A DNA stretch of 64,000 bases, taken from assembly GCA_963794185.1 (NCBI GenBank), contig CAWCDM010000088.1, positions 1 through 64,000 of the forward strand. The letters run 5' to 3'. Below are positions 9,635-18,833 of this stretch, piece by piece. This stretch comes from JAMXLO01 sp963794185 (GTDB lineage Bacteria; Pseudomonadota; Alphaproteobacteria; Acetobacterales; Acetobacteraceae). The stretch's first letter is position 1. Each line of letters starts with the position of its first letter. Both the position numbers and the translations under genes were made by a program. Below the pieces are notes generated by a model that worked only from the letters and a program-made list of their open reading frames with translations, ran no database searches and was not told where the DNA came from.

Positions 9635-10969
9635 ATGCCCACGGCACGCCGTCAGATGCATCTGGGGGTCTTCGTCCTCGGCACCGGCAACCACATGGCC
9701 GGCTGGCGCTACGACGGCGCCTTCACCTCCCACATGGAACTGCCGGTGATGCAGGAGATCGCCCGCATCGCCGAGCGGGGCAAATTCGACCTGTTGTTCA
9801 TCTCCGACTCGATGTCGATGGACCCCACCGACCATCCGTCGTTCCTGTGCCGCTTCGAGCCCACCACCCTGATCACCGCGCTCGCCGCCTGCACCACGCA
9901 TGTCGGGCTCGGCGCCACGGTCTCCACCAGCTTCTCCGAGCCGTTCAACGTCGCCCGCGTCTTCGGCTCGATCGACCACATCAGCGCCGGCCGCGCGGCG
10001 TGGAACGTCGTCACCAGCTCCAACCCCAAGGCCGCGCTCAACTTCAATCTGGACGAGCACATCGAGCACGAGCTGCGCTACGCCCGCGCCAACGAGTTCG
10101 TCGATGTCGTCCGCGGCCTGTGGGATTGCTGGGACGACGGCGCGATCGTCGCCGACAAGGTCACCGGCCGCTACATCGACGCGGACAGGGTGCGCCCGCT
10201 CGACCACCGGGAAAGTTCTTCAAGGTGCGCGGCCCGGTCAACATGGCGCGCTGCCCGCAGGGCCACCCGGTGATCATCCAGGCCGGCGGCTCGCCCTCGG
10301 GGCTGGAGCTGGCGGCGCGCACCGCGGACGTGGTGTTCTCGGTGGTGCAGGAGCTGGCGCCCGCCAAGGCCGCCTATGCCGACCTCAAAGGGCGCATGGC
10401 GAAATACGGCCGCGCCCCGGACGAACTCGCGGTGCTCCCCGGCGTGATGCCGATCGTCGGCGACAGCGACGCAGAGGCGCGGGAGACATTGGCGAAGCTG
10501 CAGAGCTGGATCACGCCGACCAATGCCACAACGCTGGTCGCCAGCCGGATCGGCTACGACGTCTCCGGCCATCCGTTCGATGGCCCGGTCCCGCCGCCGC
10601 CGCCGGCCCTGAACAGCCGGACGTTCGCGAGTGTCCTGTACGAGATGGCACGTCGGGAAAACATGACCCTGCGCGATCTGTACAACCTGACGGCGGCGGC
10701 GCGCGGTCATTGGGTTGTTTGTGGCACCCCGCGCGGGATCGCGGACACGCTGGAAGAATGGTTCGCCGAGCGCGCGGCCGATGGGTTCAACATCCTGCCG
10801 GCCTGGTTCCCCGGCGCTTTCTCCGACTTCGTCGATCGCGTCGTGCCAGAACTGCAGCGCCGCGGGCTGTTCCGCCAGCGAGTACGAGGGCATGACCCTG
10901 CGCGACCATTTCGGCCTCGCCCGCGTGGCTGTCCCGGTAGCGCGCGAGAAGGCCGTCGGTGCCGCATGA
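9635..10969 (+). CDS. NtaA/DszA-type FMN-dependent monooxygenase, frame broken
   Basis: A luciferase-like flavin monooxygenase of the NtaA/SnaA/DszA branch, about 445 residues. These use reduced FMN supplied by a separate reductase to oxidise nitrogen- or sulfur-containing compounds. Signatures are GVFVLGTGNHMAGWRY, ISDSMSMD, WNVVTSSNPKAALNF, GRYIDADRVRPLDH and HPVIIQAGGSPSGLELAA. AGGAGG lies 12 bases before the ATG. Two breaks are present: a missing G near 10208 (DHR-GKFF expected) and one extra base near 10877, after which the true C-terminus SEYEGMTLRDHFGLAR resumes. The VOC enzyme follows 93 bases downstream. No partner flavin reductase is seen in the window. Confidence 0.82.
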
Positions 10970-11061
10970 CCGGCGCGGATCGCCCGTTGTCCCGCTTTCG
11001 CAGGCGCGACGATCAGGATAGCCTGCACCGGCAAGATAGAATTTAACTGACAGGTGAAATC

Positions 11062-11628
11062 ATGGACGTCCAGACGGTCAGCAAGATGCACCGCCCGCAG
11101 GGCATGCCGTTCCGCTGCAACAAGATCGGCCACGTCGCGCTCTACGTGAAGGATCCGTTCGCCTCGGCGAAGTTCTACACCGAGGTGATGGGGTTCTCGA
11201 TCTCCGACGCCTACGACAGCAACATGATGCCTGGCGGCACGGTGTTCCTGCGCTGCAGCGCCGACCATCATGGGGTCGCGCTGTTCAAGCTGCCCGAGGG
11301 CCAGCCGGCCCATGGCGCGTTCCATCACATGGCGTTCGAGGTCTCCACCCTCGACGAGGTACTGCGGGCGCGCGAGCACCTGCGCCGCCACGACGTGCCG
11401 ATCCATTTCGAGGGCCGCCGCCGCGCTGGCGTCCAGCTTGCCATCGAATTCAAGGACCCGGACGGCCATAACCTGGAGATCTACTGGGGCATCGACCAGA
11501 TCGGCAGCGACGGCCGCGTGCGTCCGCCCGCGGAGTGGAAAGGCGCCACCAGCCTCGAGGCGGCGATCACCGATCCCGTCGTCGGCCAGGACACCACGGT
11601 GCAGGACCGCTCCCTGCTGCGCCAGTAG
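11062..11628 (+). CDS. VOC family (extradiol dioxygenase-like) protein
   Basis: 188 residues, one vicinal-oxygen-chelate module pair. The first half reads KIGHVALYVKDPFASAKFYTE, the second FHHMAFEVSTLDEVLRAREH and ends FKDPDGHNLEIYWG, giving the usual His/His/Glu metal positions. Homologues include catechol 2,3-dioxygenase-type ring-cleaving enzymes and glyoxalases. Its place after a flavin monooxygenase fits a ring-hydroxylation/ring-cleavage pair, but this is inference from context. The start at 11062 is preceded by a weak GACAGGTGA ribosome site. Confidence 0.8.
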   Translation: MDVQTVSKMHRPQGMPFRCNKIGHVALYVKDPFASAKFYTEVMGFSISDAYDSNMMPGGTVFLRCSADHHGVALFKLPEGQPAHGAFHHMAFEVSTLDEVLRAREHLRRHDVPIHFEGRRRAGVQLAIEFKDPDGHNLEIYWGIDQIGSDGRVRPPAEWKGATSLEAAITDPVVGQDTTVQDRSLLRQ

Positions 11629-11693
11629 CGTTTCCACCCGCGCCCCGCGCCGGCGTTCTGTCCGCGTCGACCGGCGCGTGGTATGAGCGGTTG

Positions 11694-12476
11694 ATGGGAT
11701 ACTGGGGCAAGATCATCGGCGGGGTGGCAGGCTTCGCCGTGGGTGGCCCGATGGGCGCGATGGTGGGCGCCGCGCTCGGCCACGCGGCCGATTCCGGCGC
11801 GGTACCCAACCTGCGCTCGGGTTTCGGCCCGCAGGTCTCATGGAACCCGGCGCGCGTCGCCGCGATGTTCAACCGCCGCGACCAGCTCTTTGCGATCTGT
11901 GCCGTCGTGCTGTCGGCCAAGCTCGCCAAGTGCGATGGGCGGGTAAAGCGCGAGGAGATTGACGCGTTCCGCCGGCAGTTCCGCATCGCACCGGAATCGG
12001 TGCGCGACATCGGCCGCCTGTTCGATCAGGCGCGCGACAGCGCCGACGGCTTCGAGGCGTATGCCACGCAGCTCGGCGAGGCGTTCGCCGACAATCGCGG
12101 CATGCTGGAGGACGTCCTCGTCGCGCTGTTCGTGATCGCGCGCGCCGACGGACCGGTGAACGGCCGCGAGCTTGAATTTCTGTCGCGCACGCATCTGGCC
12201 TTCGGCCTCGATCAGGCCGCCTGGGACCGCGCTCGGGGCGCCATGCCGCGCCAACCGCCATCGACCACGGAGCCGGACGCCTACATGGTGCTCGGCGTGT
12301 CCCGTTCGGCGACCGCCGACGATATCCGCGCCACCTGGAAGCGGCTGATGCGCGAGAACCATCCCGACAGCCTGGCCGCGCGTGGCGTGCCCGCCGAATT
12401 CATCGCGCGTGCCAACGACAAGGTGGCGCGCATCAACGCCGCCTGGGACCGGATCAAGCGCGAGCGCGGTTTGTGA
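11694..12476 (+). CDS. DjlA-like protein (TerB domain plus J domain)
   Basis: 260 residues. The N-terminus is a glycine-rich hydrophobic segment (WGKIIGGVAGFAVGGPMGAM) that probably anchors it in the membrane. A TerB-like helical domain spans about residues 50-170 (LFAICAVVLSAKLAKCDGRV, ADGPVNGRELEFL). A C-terminal J domain covers about 195-255 (YMVLGVSRSATADDIRATWK, with MRENHPDS carrying the HPD motif). The order matches DjlA, a co-chaperone that stimulates DnaK ATPase at the membrane. Its stop overlaps the GTG start of the amidase downstream, so the two are translated from one transcript. Confidence 0.85.
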   Translation: MGYWGKIIGGVAGFAVGGPMGAMVGAALGHAADSGAVPNLRSGFGPQVSWNPARVAAMFNRRDQLFAICAVVLSAKLAKCDGRVKREEIDAFRRQFRIAPESVRDIGRLFDQARDSADGFEAYATQLGEAFADNRGMLEDVLVALFVIARADGPVNGRELEFLSRTHLAFGLDQAAWDRARGAMPRQPPSTTEPDAYMVLGVSRSATADDIRATWKRLMRENHPDSLAARGVPAEFIARANDKVARINAAWDRIKRERGL

Positions 12477-13214
12477 CCCCGCACATCCGGGACCTGCCGA
12501 GCCCGAACCAGGATGACCGGCCGCCGGACGTTCTGGTCGATATGCTGATTCTGCACTACACCGGCATGCGGACCGCGCGGGAGGCGGTCGATCGGCTGCG
12601 TGATCCGGCCGCCCGGGTATCCGCGCATTATGTCGTGGACGAGGACGGGGGGGTGCTGCGTCTTGTGCCGGAGGAACGGCGCGCGTGGCACGCTGGTGTA
12701 TCGTACTGGCGCGGCCAAACCGATCTGAACGGGCGCTCGATCGGCATCGAGATTGCCAATCCGGGCCATGAATGGGGCTATCGCGACTTTCCGGTGCTGC
12801 AGCTTGCCGTGGTGTGCGATCTCTGCCTCGCCATCCTGTCGCGCCACGCGATCCCCGCGCGGAACATCGTCGCCCACAGCGACGTCGCACCCGACCGAAA
12901 GGAGGATCCGGGCGAGAAATTCGACTGGCAGGGGCTTGGCGCAGAACGGCGTCGGCCTGTGGCCGCCGGATATTCCCGATCTTGGCACGACCGGCGCGGT
13001 GCGCGACGCAGCCTCGCTGCGCGACGTGCGCGCTGCGCTTGCGGAGATCGGCTATCGCGTGACGCCGGAGGGTGCCCTGGATCCCGCGCTCGCCGCCGTG
13101 CTGCGCGCCTTCCAGCGCCACTGGCGCCCGGAGGCGATCACCGGCCAGGCCGATGCCGGGACGCTCGCGCGGCTGCTCGGCGTGCGGCGGCTGGTCAGTG
13201 CGAGCGCCATGTGA
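12473..13214 (+). CDS. N-acetylmuramoyl-L-alanine amidase with peptidoglycan-binding domain, frame broken
   Basis: The GTG start overlaps the stop of the DjlA-like gene. The amidase-2 domain has the zinc ligands in LILHYTG and IVAHSDVAPDRKEDPGEKF, with SAHYVVDEDG and RSIGIEIANPG between them; these match AmiD/AmpD enzymes that cleave the amide between N-acetylmuramic acid and L-alanine. The C-terminal 70 residues (LRDVRAALAEIGYRVTPEG...LRAFQRHWRP) are a peptidoglycan-binding helical domain. An extra base near 12942 separates the two; its removal gives about 246 residues. No signal peptide is visible, so it may act on recycled muropeptides in the cytoplasm or be exported in another way. Confidence 0.83.
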
Positions 13215-13272
13215 CCTTCGTGGCTGCGATCAGCGGCGAATAGGTTTCGAACAAACGGCCGACATAAGCCTG

Positions 13273-15701
13273 TCACCACTCCTGCAGCACCAACTCGGCT
13301 TCCGGCAGGCCTGCCACCGTCCACGCCTCGCTGCCGCCGCGATACCAGTAGACCTCGGTGTAGCCGAGTGCCACCAGCCGCAGGGCGAGGTTACGGCCCT
13401 GGAAGCGTTCGGCGTTCCAGCCCATCGTTACCACAGGCACGCTCCGGTCGCCGCGGGTCAGCTGCTGCATCTTTTGGCGCAGCCGATCCTGAAACTCGTC
13501 GGACACGCTGCCGCCGACACCGGCGCCCCTCAGCCCCACCGCACCGGGGATCGATCTGCCCCAGGGGTTGGTGTCCAGCACCAGCGGCTTGCGCTGTTCC
13601 ACCAATGCGGCCAGGTCAAGCGTGTGAATCGTCCGCGCACCGGGAACAGTGATCGGCGTGGGGGCTACATAGTTGGTGTGCAGGACGTCATCAGGCGGCA
13701 CGCCCAGATCGGCGTCCTCGTCCGCGTGATCCCGAACTCCGGCGAGCCGTAGTCCCTCCCGCATACGGGAGACCTGTTCGACAAGGACCGGATTCGTGAC
13801 GTTGAAGATCCGGAAGTAGCTTCGCACCGTGATCGTCGGCCAAAGCCCGCTGGCCTCGACCGCGCTCAGGCGTGCCTCCTCGGTGCGGCCCGCGAGCGCC
13901 TGAGCGGCGGCAATCGCGGCGCGGGTATTGCCACGATACTGAGCGCTGGCGTTGGGATTAGCCGCAAGTGACCTGTGAAACCAGCTAATGGCCTCGTCGT
14001 ACCGAGCAAGAAATTCCAATGCATAGCCCATGGCCTGGTAACGGTTAAAGATTGATGGGTGACGCGGATCGAGACGAATTGCCTGCTCGATTTTTGGAAT
14101 TGCGTCGGCCGACCTGCCGTTACGCAGTAGGCAAATGCCCAGCGAAAAATGAGGACCTGGCACGTTTGGGTAGGCTTCGATGGTCCTCTGCGCAGCCGGG
14201 ATCACCTCCTGGCAGCGATCTTGCTCAAGTAGGAGAACCACCCTGGCCAGCATCACTTGCATCGCGTCAGGGCGCATCAGCTCCGCGCGTGTGATCAACG
14301 CCTCGGCTCGGTGAAGCTTCTCCGGTACGGTCGGGTCGTCAGCGACACCTTTAGGGTGCTGTCCAGGATTGCGTTACCGAGTTCGGCGACAGCCGTGGCA
14401 GACATGGGGTCGAGCTCAACAGCACGCTCGAAGAGCGCCACGATCTGGGCCTGTCGTTGCGGGTTCCGCGGCAGAGCGTTTAGCGCACGTGCGCGCAGCA
14501 GGACGTCGGTGGCATCCGGATTGGCAGGCCGCTCGCGCACGCCGCGTGCACTTTCCGTGTCGACGATCTGGCCGTTCAATTGCCGGGCGATGTGCCGAAC
14601 GATGTCATCCACGCTGTCGCCGACATCGCGCCCGACATCGAAGCGGTCCGCCCAGATGTGTGCGCCGGTCTCGGTCGAAACCAGCTGTGCGTTTACGCGT
14701 AACGAGCCGCCGGCATTGCGGACGCTGCCTTCCACCGCATAGCGCACGCCAAGCTCCTCGCCGACACGTTTGACGTCGATCGGCTTGCCCTTGTAGGTGA
14801 ACGCTGAGTTCCGGGCGATCACCAGAAACCCGGGCAGGCGCGAGAGATCGGTGGTGAGGTCCTCGGTGATGCCGTCGACGATGTAGTCCTCCACCCCTTC
14901 ACCGCCGAACTTGTCGAATGGCAACACGACGAGGGAGAGCCTCGGCGCCGAAGAAAGCCCAACAGCGGGCGGCACGAACTGTGCAGAGGCGCGTGGCGAT
15001 TCAGCGATGGGCGGAAATCCGTCGCGATGCAGCCACCACGCCGCACCCAGACCGAGAGCGAGCAGCAGCGCCGCAAGGCTTCCCAGCACCATCGGGCGCA
15101 TGGTCGGGCGACGGCGAACGGCCGGCACAGGAAAACGCTCGTTCGGATCGAGGCGCAGCACGAATGCTTCCACCGGCCGAACGATGTTCTTGAGTGCGAG
15201 ATGGCCAAGCTCTTCGAAACGGAGGTCGAGCCGGCCACGCACATGCTCACGCACGGCGCGCGAGACGCAGATGCCGCTCGGCGGACACGCGGCCTGGAGC
15301 CTTGCCGCAACATTCACGACGTCGCCGTGGACGTCAGTGCCCTCCGGAATAACGTCGCCTGCATCGATGCCGACGCGGAAGCGGATCGCGCGATCGGGGG
15401 GCTGGTCGCCATCGCAGGCGGGCACGTCTTGCTGCACCTTCACGGCCCAACGTACCGCTCCGTCCACGCTGTCGAATACAATGAGCAGGGAGTCGCCTCC
15501 CGTATTGACGATCCTACCGCCATGCTCCTCGGTGGCCGGGTCGATCAGATTACTGCGCAGACGCCTGAGCCGCTCGAGCGTTCCGCTATCATCCAGCCCA
15601 ATCAGGCGGCTGTAACCGACCATGTCGGCATGAACCACGGCGATCAGCTTCCGCCCGCCGGGTGTTCGTCCAATCAGGTCTGAGGCACCGCTGGCTGACA
15701 T
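13273..15701 (-). CDS. class III adenylate/guanylate cyclase with TolB-like, TPR and degenerate rhodanese domains, frame broken
   Basis: From the ATG at 15701 the cyclase domain covers about residues 15-185 (AVVHADMVGYSRLIG and NTGGDSLLIVFDS carry the two metal aspartates; GDVVNVAARLQ follows). A transmembrane helix (GSLAALLLALGLGAAWWL) is next, then a TolB-like domain (VVLPFDKFGGE, DYIVDGITEDLTTDLSRL, ADRFDVGRD), TPRs, and a C-terminal rhodanese-like fold (PLVLDTNPWG, SIPGAVGLRG, GYTEVYWYRGG). The usual catalytic Cys loop reads VTMGWNAERFQG and lacks cysteine, so the rhodanese part is probably a binding domain. A missing base near 14322 separates the two halves. Total about 810 residues. The start could also be 15743. 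Confidence 0.78.
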
Positions 15702-15901
15702 GGAGCACCGCGCCTCAACGCCATGCGCAGAGGCAACAGACACTCATAGGGGGCCGGCAATCAGGCATTCCGCCCTCCGCCTGACCATCGCGATCTCCCG
15801 CGCGAGCCGTTCTGGCCGTTTAAACCACAAGCCGAACGCTACCACCTCAGCGCTCGCTGTCGAAACCTTGCTTTCTTGCCTTGCCCCGTACACTTGTGCC
15901 C

Positions 15902-16302
15902 TGCCAGACGGCCGGACGACCGCTGATGCCGCAAGGCGTCAGAGGAAAGTCCGGGCTCCACGGAAATACGGTGCCGGCTAACAGCCGGCGGGGGCGACCC
16001 CAGGGAAAGTGCCACAGAAAACAAACCGCCCGTGCAAGAGCCGCAAGGTATCCCGCGGGCAAGGGCGAAACGGTGCGGCAAGAGCGCACCGCGCCCCTGG
16101 CAACAGGGGCGGCAGGGTAAACCCCACCGGGAGCAAGACCGAATAGGGGCGGCGGTGCCGCGAGGCACAGGGGCATTTCCGCTCCGCCGCCCGGGTTGGT
16201 CGCGCGAGACGCGCTGCAAGGCGCGTCCCAGAGGAATGGTCGTCCCGCACCTCGGGGGAACCTGGGGTGCGGACAGAACCCGGCTTACAGGCCGTCTGGC
16301 AC
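15902..16302 (+). ncRNA. rnpB: RNase P RNA (class A)
   Basis: The catalytic RNA of RNase P, which removes 5' leaders from pre-tRNAs. The universally conserved 5' block AGAGGAAAGTCCGGGCTCCA (P4/J regions) is at about 15939-15958, and the matching 3' block GGACAGAACCCGGCTTACAG is at 16271-16290. The terminal helix pairs GCCAGACGGCC near 15903 with GGCCGTCTGGC at 16290-16300. Internal GC-rich helices with A-rich loops (GAGCAAGACCGAATAGGGG) fit the bacterial A-type. Length of about 400 is normal. It lies just upstream of the dcw cluster on the same strand. Exact ends are estimated to within a few bases. Confidence 0.95.
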
Positions 16303-16485
16303 ATCACTCAGCCAATCAGTGCTTATCCACCGACTCATCGACATCTGGAACGAAACCAGAACCAGCGCCGGCGATAAATCTCCGATCATCAAAATTGCCG
16401 CGACCGGACTCGGAGAGTGTCCGTAAGCTGTTGAGGAAACCGCAAAAAATTATGGACGCAATGACAGAAAGAGCGGCAAACCCCT

Positions 16486-16526
16486 TTGACGGCCCATAAT
16501 TTCCCATGCTATCCCGTGTCATCCCA
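16486..16526. promoter_or_regulatory. mraZ promoter region with four-box MraZ-type operator
   Basis: Four CCC-centred boxes repeat with an exact 10-base period: GCCCA at 16492, TCCCA at 16502, TCCCG at 16512 and TCCCA at 16522. Read on the other strand they are TGGGA-N5-CGGGA-N5-TGGGA-N5-TGGGC, the TGGGN-N5 direct-repeat pattern known as the binding site of MraZ in E. coli. A -35-like TTGACG at 16486 and a weak TATCCC at 16510 overlap the boxes, so repression of the dcw promoter by MraZ is plausible. The rest of 16303-16690 between rnpB and mraZ holds no supported gene. Confidence 0.65.
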
Positions 16527-16690
16527 GGAAGGGTCGGTCTGTCCGTCCCATGGGCGCGATTGGAATCGGGTGACAGGCAGGCAGCTCGCTTCGATCGCAC
16601 TCCATTCGACGTACCTGCCAGACTATTGGCCACACGATTGGGATGAACGACGGACCCCGTTCATCCAGTGGGAAAGGCGCTCCGGGCAGG

Positions 16691-17178
16691 ATGACCCATT
16701 TCCTCGGCACCCACCAGAACAGGTTGGACGCCAAGGGCCGCGTCTCCGTTCCCGCGCCGTTTCGCGCCGCGCTCCGATCACGCGGCGAATCCAACGGCAA
16801 TGGTTCGCATCTGATTCTTCGCCCGTCGCACCAGTATCGCCTGCATCGAAGCCTGGCCCGCGGCGGACTTCGAAGCCCTGTCGGAGCCGTTGAACAGGCT
16901 CGATCTGTTCAGCCAGGAGCACGACGACCTGGCGGCGTCGCTGTACGCGGATGCCTTTCCGGTCGAGGCCGACAAAGAGGGCCGCGTCGTCCTGCCGGAG
17001 TTCGCTGGTTGCGTATGCCGGTCTGACCGACACTGTGGTGTTCATGGGCCTTGGCCGCAAATTCCAGATCTGGGAACCGGCGGCGGCCGAACGGCGGCGG
17101 GCGGAGGCGCGCGAACGGGCGCGGGTGCACGCGTTCACGCTGCCGGCGGGCACATCGCCAGCGGGTCCGGCACAATGA
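16691..17178 (+). CDS. mraZ: transcriptional regulator MraZ, frame broken
   Basis: The start at 16691 gives MTHFLGTHQNRLDAKGRVSV, the classic MraZ N-terminus (AbrB-like fold, first DXXXR motif DAKGR). The second motif is in VEADKEGRVVLPEF, and the end reads FMGLGRKFQIWEP. Two extra bases break the frame, near 16833 (after HQY, where ACIEAW should follow) and near 17006 (after LPEF, where LVAYAGLTDTVV should follow). Repaired length is about 161 residues. MraZ is the DNA-binding repressor of its own dcw operon and sits directly behind the four-box operator. The stop overlaps the rsmH start in ATGA. Confidence 0.9.
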
Positions 17179-18146
17179 GCGGTCCCATGCCGTCCCATGT
17201 CCCCGTCATGCTGCCGGAAGTGTTGCGCCTGCTCGCCCCGCGCATCGGCTGCGTCTACCTGGACGGCACGTTCGGCGGCGGCGGCTATGCGCAGGCGATC
17301 CTGGAGGCCGCGCCCTGCACGCTGTGGGCGATCGATCGCGACCCCGATGCGATCGCGCGCGGCGCCGGGCTGGTCGCGCGCTTCCCCGGCCGGCTGCACC
17401 TGATCCACGGGCGGTTCGGCAACATGCTCGATCTGCTGGCGGAGCGGGGCGTCACGGCGCTCGACGGCGTGGTGCTGGATGTCGGTGTTTCTTCCTTTCA
17501 GCTCGACGATCCGGCGCGCGGGTTTTCGTTCCGCGGCGACGGCCCGCTCGACATGCGCATGGAACGCTCGGGCCCGACCGCGGCCGATCTCGTCAACACG
17601 CTGCCGGAGCGGGAACTCGCCGACCTGCTGTTCGAGTTCGGCGAGGAACGCGCATCGCGCCGCATCGCGCGCGCCATCGTCGCCGCGCGCGCCGAGGCGG
17701 TTCCCGGACACGAGCCGGGGATCACGACTACTGGACGCCTCGCGTCGATCATCCGCAGCGTGCTGCCGCCCGACCGTTCCGGCATCCATCCCGCGACGCG
17801 CAGCTTCCAGGCGCTGCGCATCCGTGTGAACGACGAACTGGGCGAGATCGAGCGGGCGCTCGATCAGGCGGCCCGGCTGCTTTCCCCCGGCGGAAGGCTG
17901 ATCGTCGTGTCCTTCCATTCGCTGGAGGACCGCATCGTCAAGCGCTTCATGGGTGAGGCGGCAGGCCGCGCGCCCGCACCGTCGCGCCATGATCCGCGCG
18001 GGCTCGCCACGCGTCCGACGCCGCGCTTCCGGCTGCTGACCGCCCGTCCGCTGCGTCCGGGACCGGCGGAAACTGCGGAGAATCCGCGCGCGCGCAGCGC
18101 CCGCCTGCGCGCGCTTGAGCGAACGATTCCGGGGACCGCGCCATGA
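17175..18146 (+). CDS. rsmH: 16S rRNA m4C1402 methyltransferase RsmH
   Basis: An intact 323-residue enzyme (MraW) that N4-methylates C1402 of 16S rRNA using SAM. The N-terminus HVPVMLPEVLRLL, the SAM loop YLDGTFGGGGYAQAIL, DRDPDAI, LDVGVSSFQLDDPARGFSF and the C-terminal VSFHSLEDRIVKRFM are all diagnostic and normally spaced. It begins inside the stop of mraZ (ATGA) and ends in an ATGA overlap with ftsL, so it is translationally coupled to both. It is one of the few dcw genes here without a frame break. Confidence 0.97.
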   Translation: MSGPMPSHVPVMLPEVLRLLAPRIGCVYLDGTFGGGGYAQAILEAAPCTLWAIDRDPDAIARGAGLVARFPGRLHLIHGRFGNMLDLLAERGVTALDGVVLDVGVSSFQLDDPARGFSFRGDGPLDMRMERSGPTAADLVNTLPERELADLLFEFGEERASRRIARAIVAARAEAVPGHEPGITTTGRLASIIRSVLPPDRSGIHPATRSFQALRIRVNDELGEIERALDQAARLLSPGGRLIVVSFHSLEDRIVKRFMGEAAGRAPAPSRHDPRGLATRPTPRFRLLTARPLRPGPAETAENPRARSARLRALERTIPGTAP

Positions 18147-18830
18147 TCCGTCCCGTCACCTGCGTCTGCTTCCTGTTGGCCTGCGCCTCCGGCCTGTACG
18201 TCTATCAGTCCAAGCATCGGGTGCAGCTGATCGATCGGGACATCGAGAAGACCGTACGCGCCACGAACGAACTGCGGGAACAGACGCGCGTGGCGCACGC
18301 CGAGTGGACGCTGCTGAACGATCCCCAGCGGCTGCAGATCCTGGCCGGTCAGTTCCTCAACCTTAAGAACGTGGCGCCCGGCCAGTTCACCGTCCATGGC
18401 GGAACTCGACAGCCGGTTACCTGCCGTCAGCGCCCCCGAGCCCACCCCGCAGGACCCGTTGGCGGTGCCGGTTGACGAGCCGCCACCACCGGTCGCCGTC
18501 GCGCCGCCGCCTGCTCCCGCCAAACCGGTCAACGTCGCCGCCGCGCCGGCGGCGCCGCACCCACCCGAGCACAGGCCGCCACCGCCGCGCCAGGTGGTCG
18601 CCGAGGCTCCCCCGGCGAGACCGGCATCGCCGGTGTTCCGCGCGCCCGCTGCCGCCGAGGCGCCGCGACCGGCGGCGCCTCGGATCGTCCGCGCGTCCCT
18701 GCCAGCGCAGCCCCCGCCCGGACCGACGATCGGTTCCGCGCTCGGCATGGCGCGCGGCGGATCGCTGCCGCCGCCGCAGCCGATGCCGGTCAGCGCATCC
18801 CAGTGGGTGACCAACGGTGGCGGAGGCTAG
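18143..18830 (+). CDS. ftsL: cell division protein FtsL with long Pro/Ala-rich tail, frame broken
   Basis: A short cytoplasmic start, one membrane helix (TCVCFLLACASGLYVYQ) and a periplasmic coiled coil (LIDRDIEKTVRATNELREQT) ending in NDPQRLQILAGQFLNLKNV, as expected for FtsL, the bitopic partner of FtsB/FtsQ in the divisome. After residue about 83 one extra base (near 18391) shifts the frame; the continuation is MAELDSRLPAV followed by about 130 residues rich in Pro, Ala and Arg. Repaired length is about 229, long for FtsL. Low-complexity periplasmic tails of this kind occur in Acetobacteraceae homologues as far as I know, but the function of the tail is unknown. Confidence 0.85.
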
Positions 18831-18833
18831 GGC

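Noticed and set aside
14295..15683. Plus-strand open frames opposite the cyclase gene
   Set aside because: Arg/Ala-rich shadows without motifs; the minus strand holds a clear cyclase.
15839..16499. Several open frames over the RNase P RNA gene
   Set aside because: Conserved rnpB blocks and terminal pairing explain the sequence; the frames have no family match.
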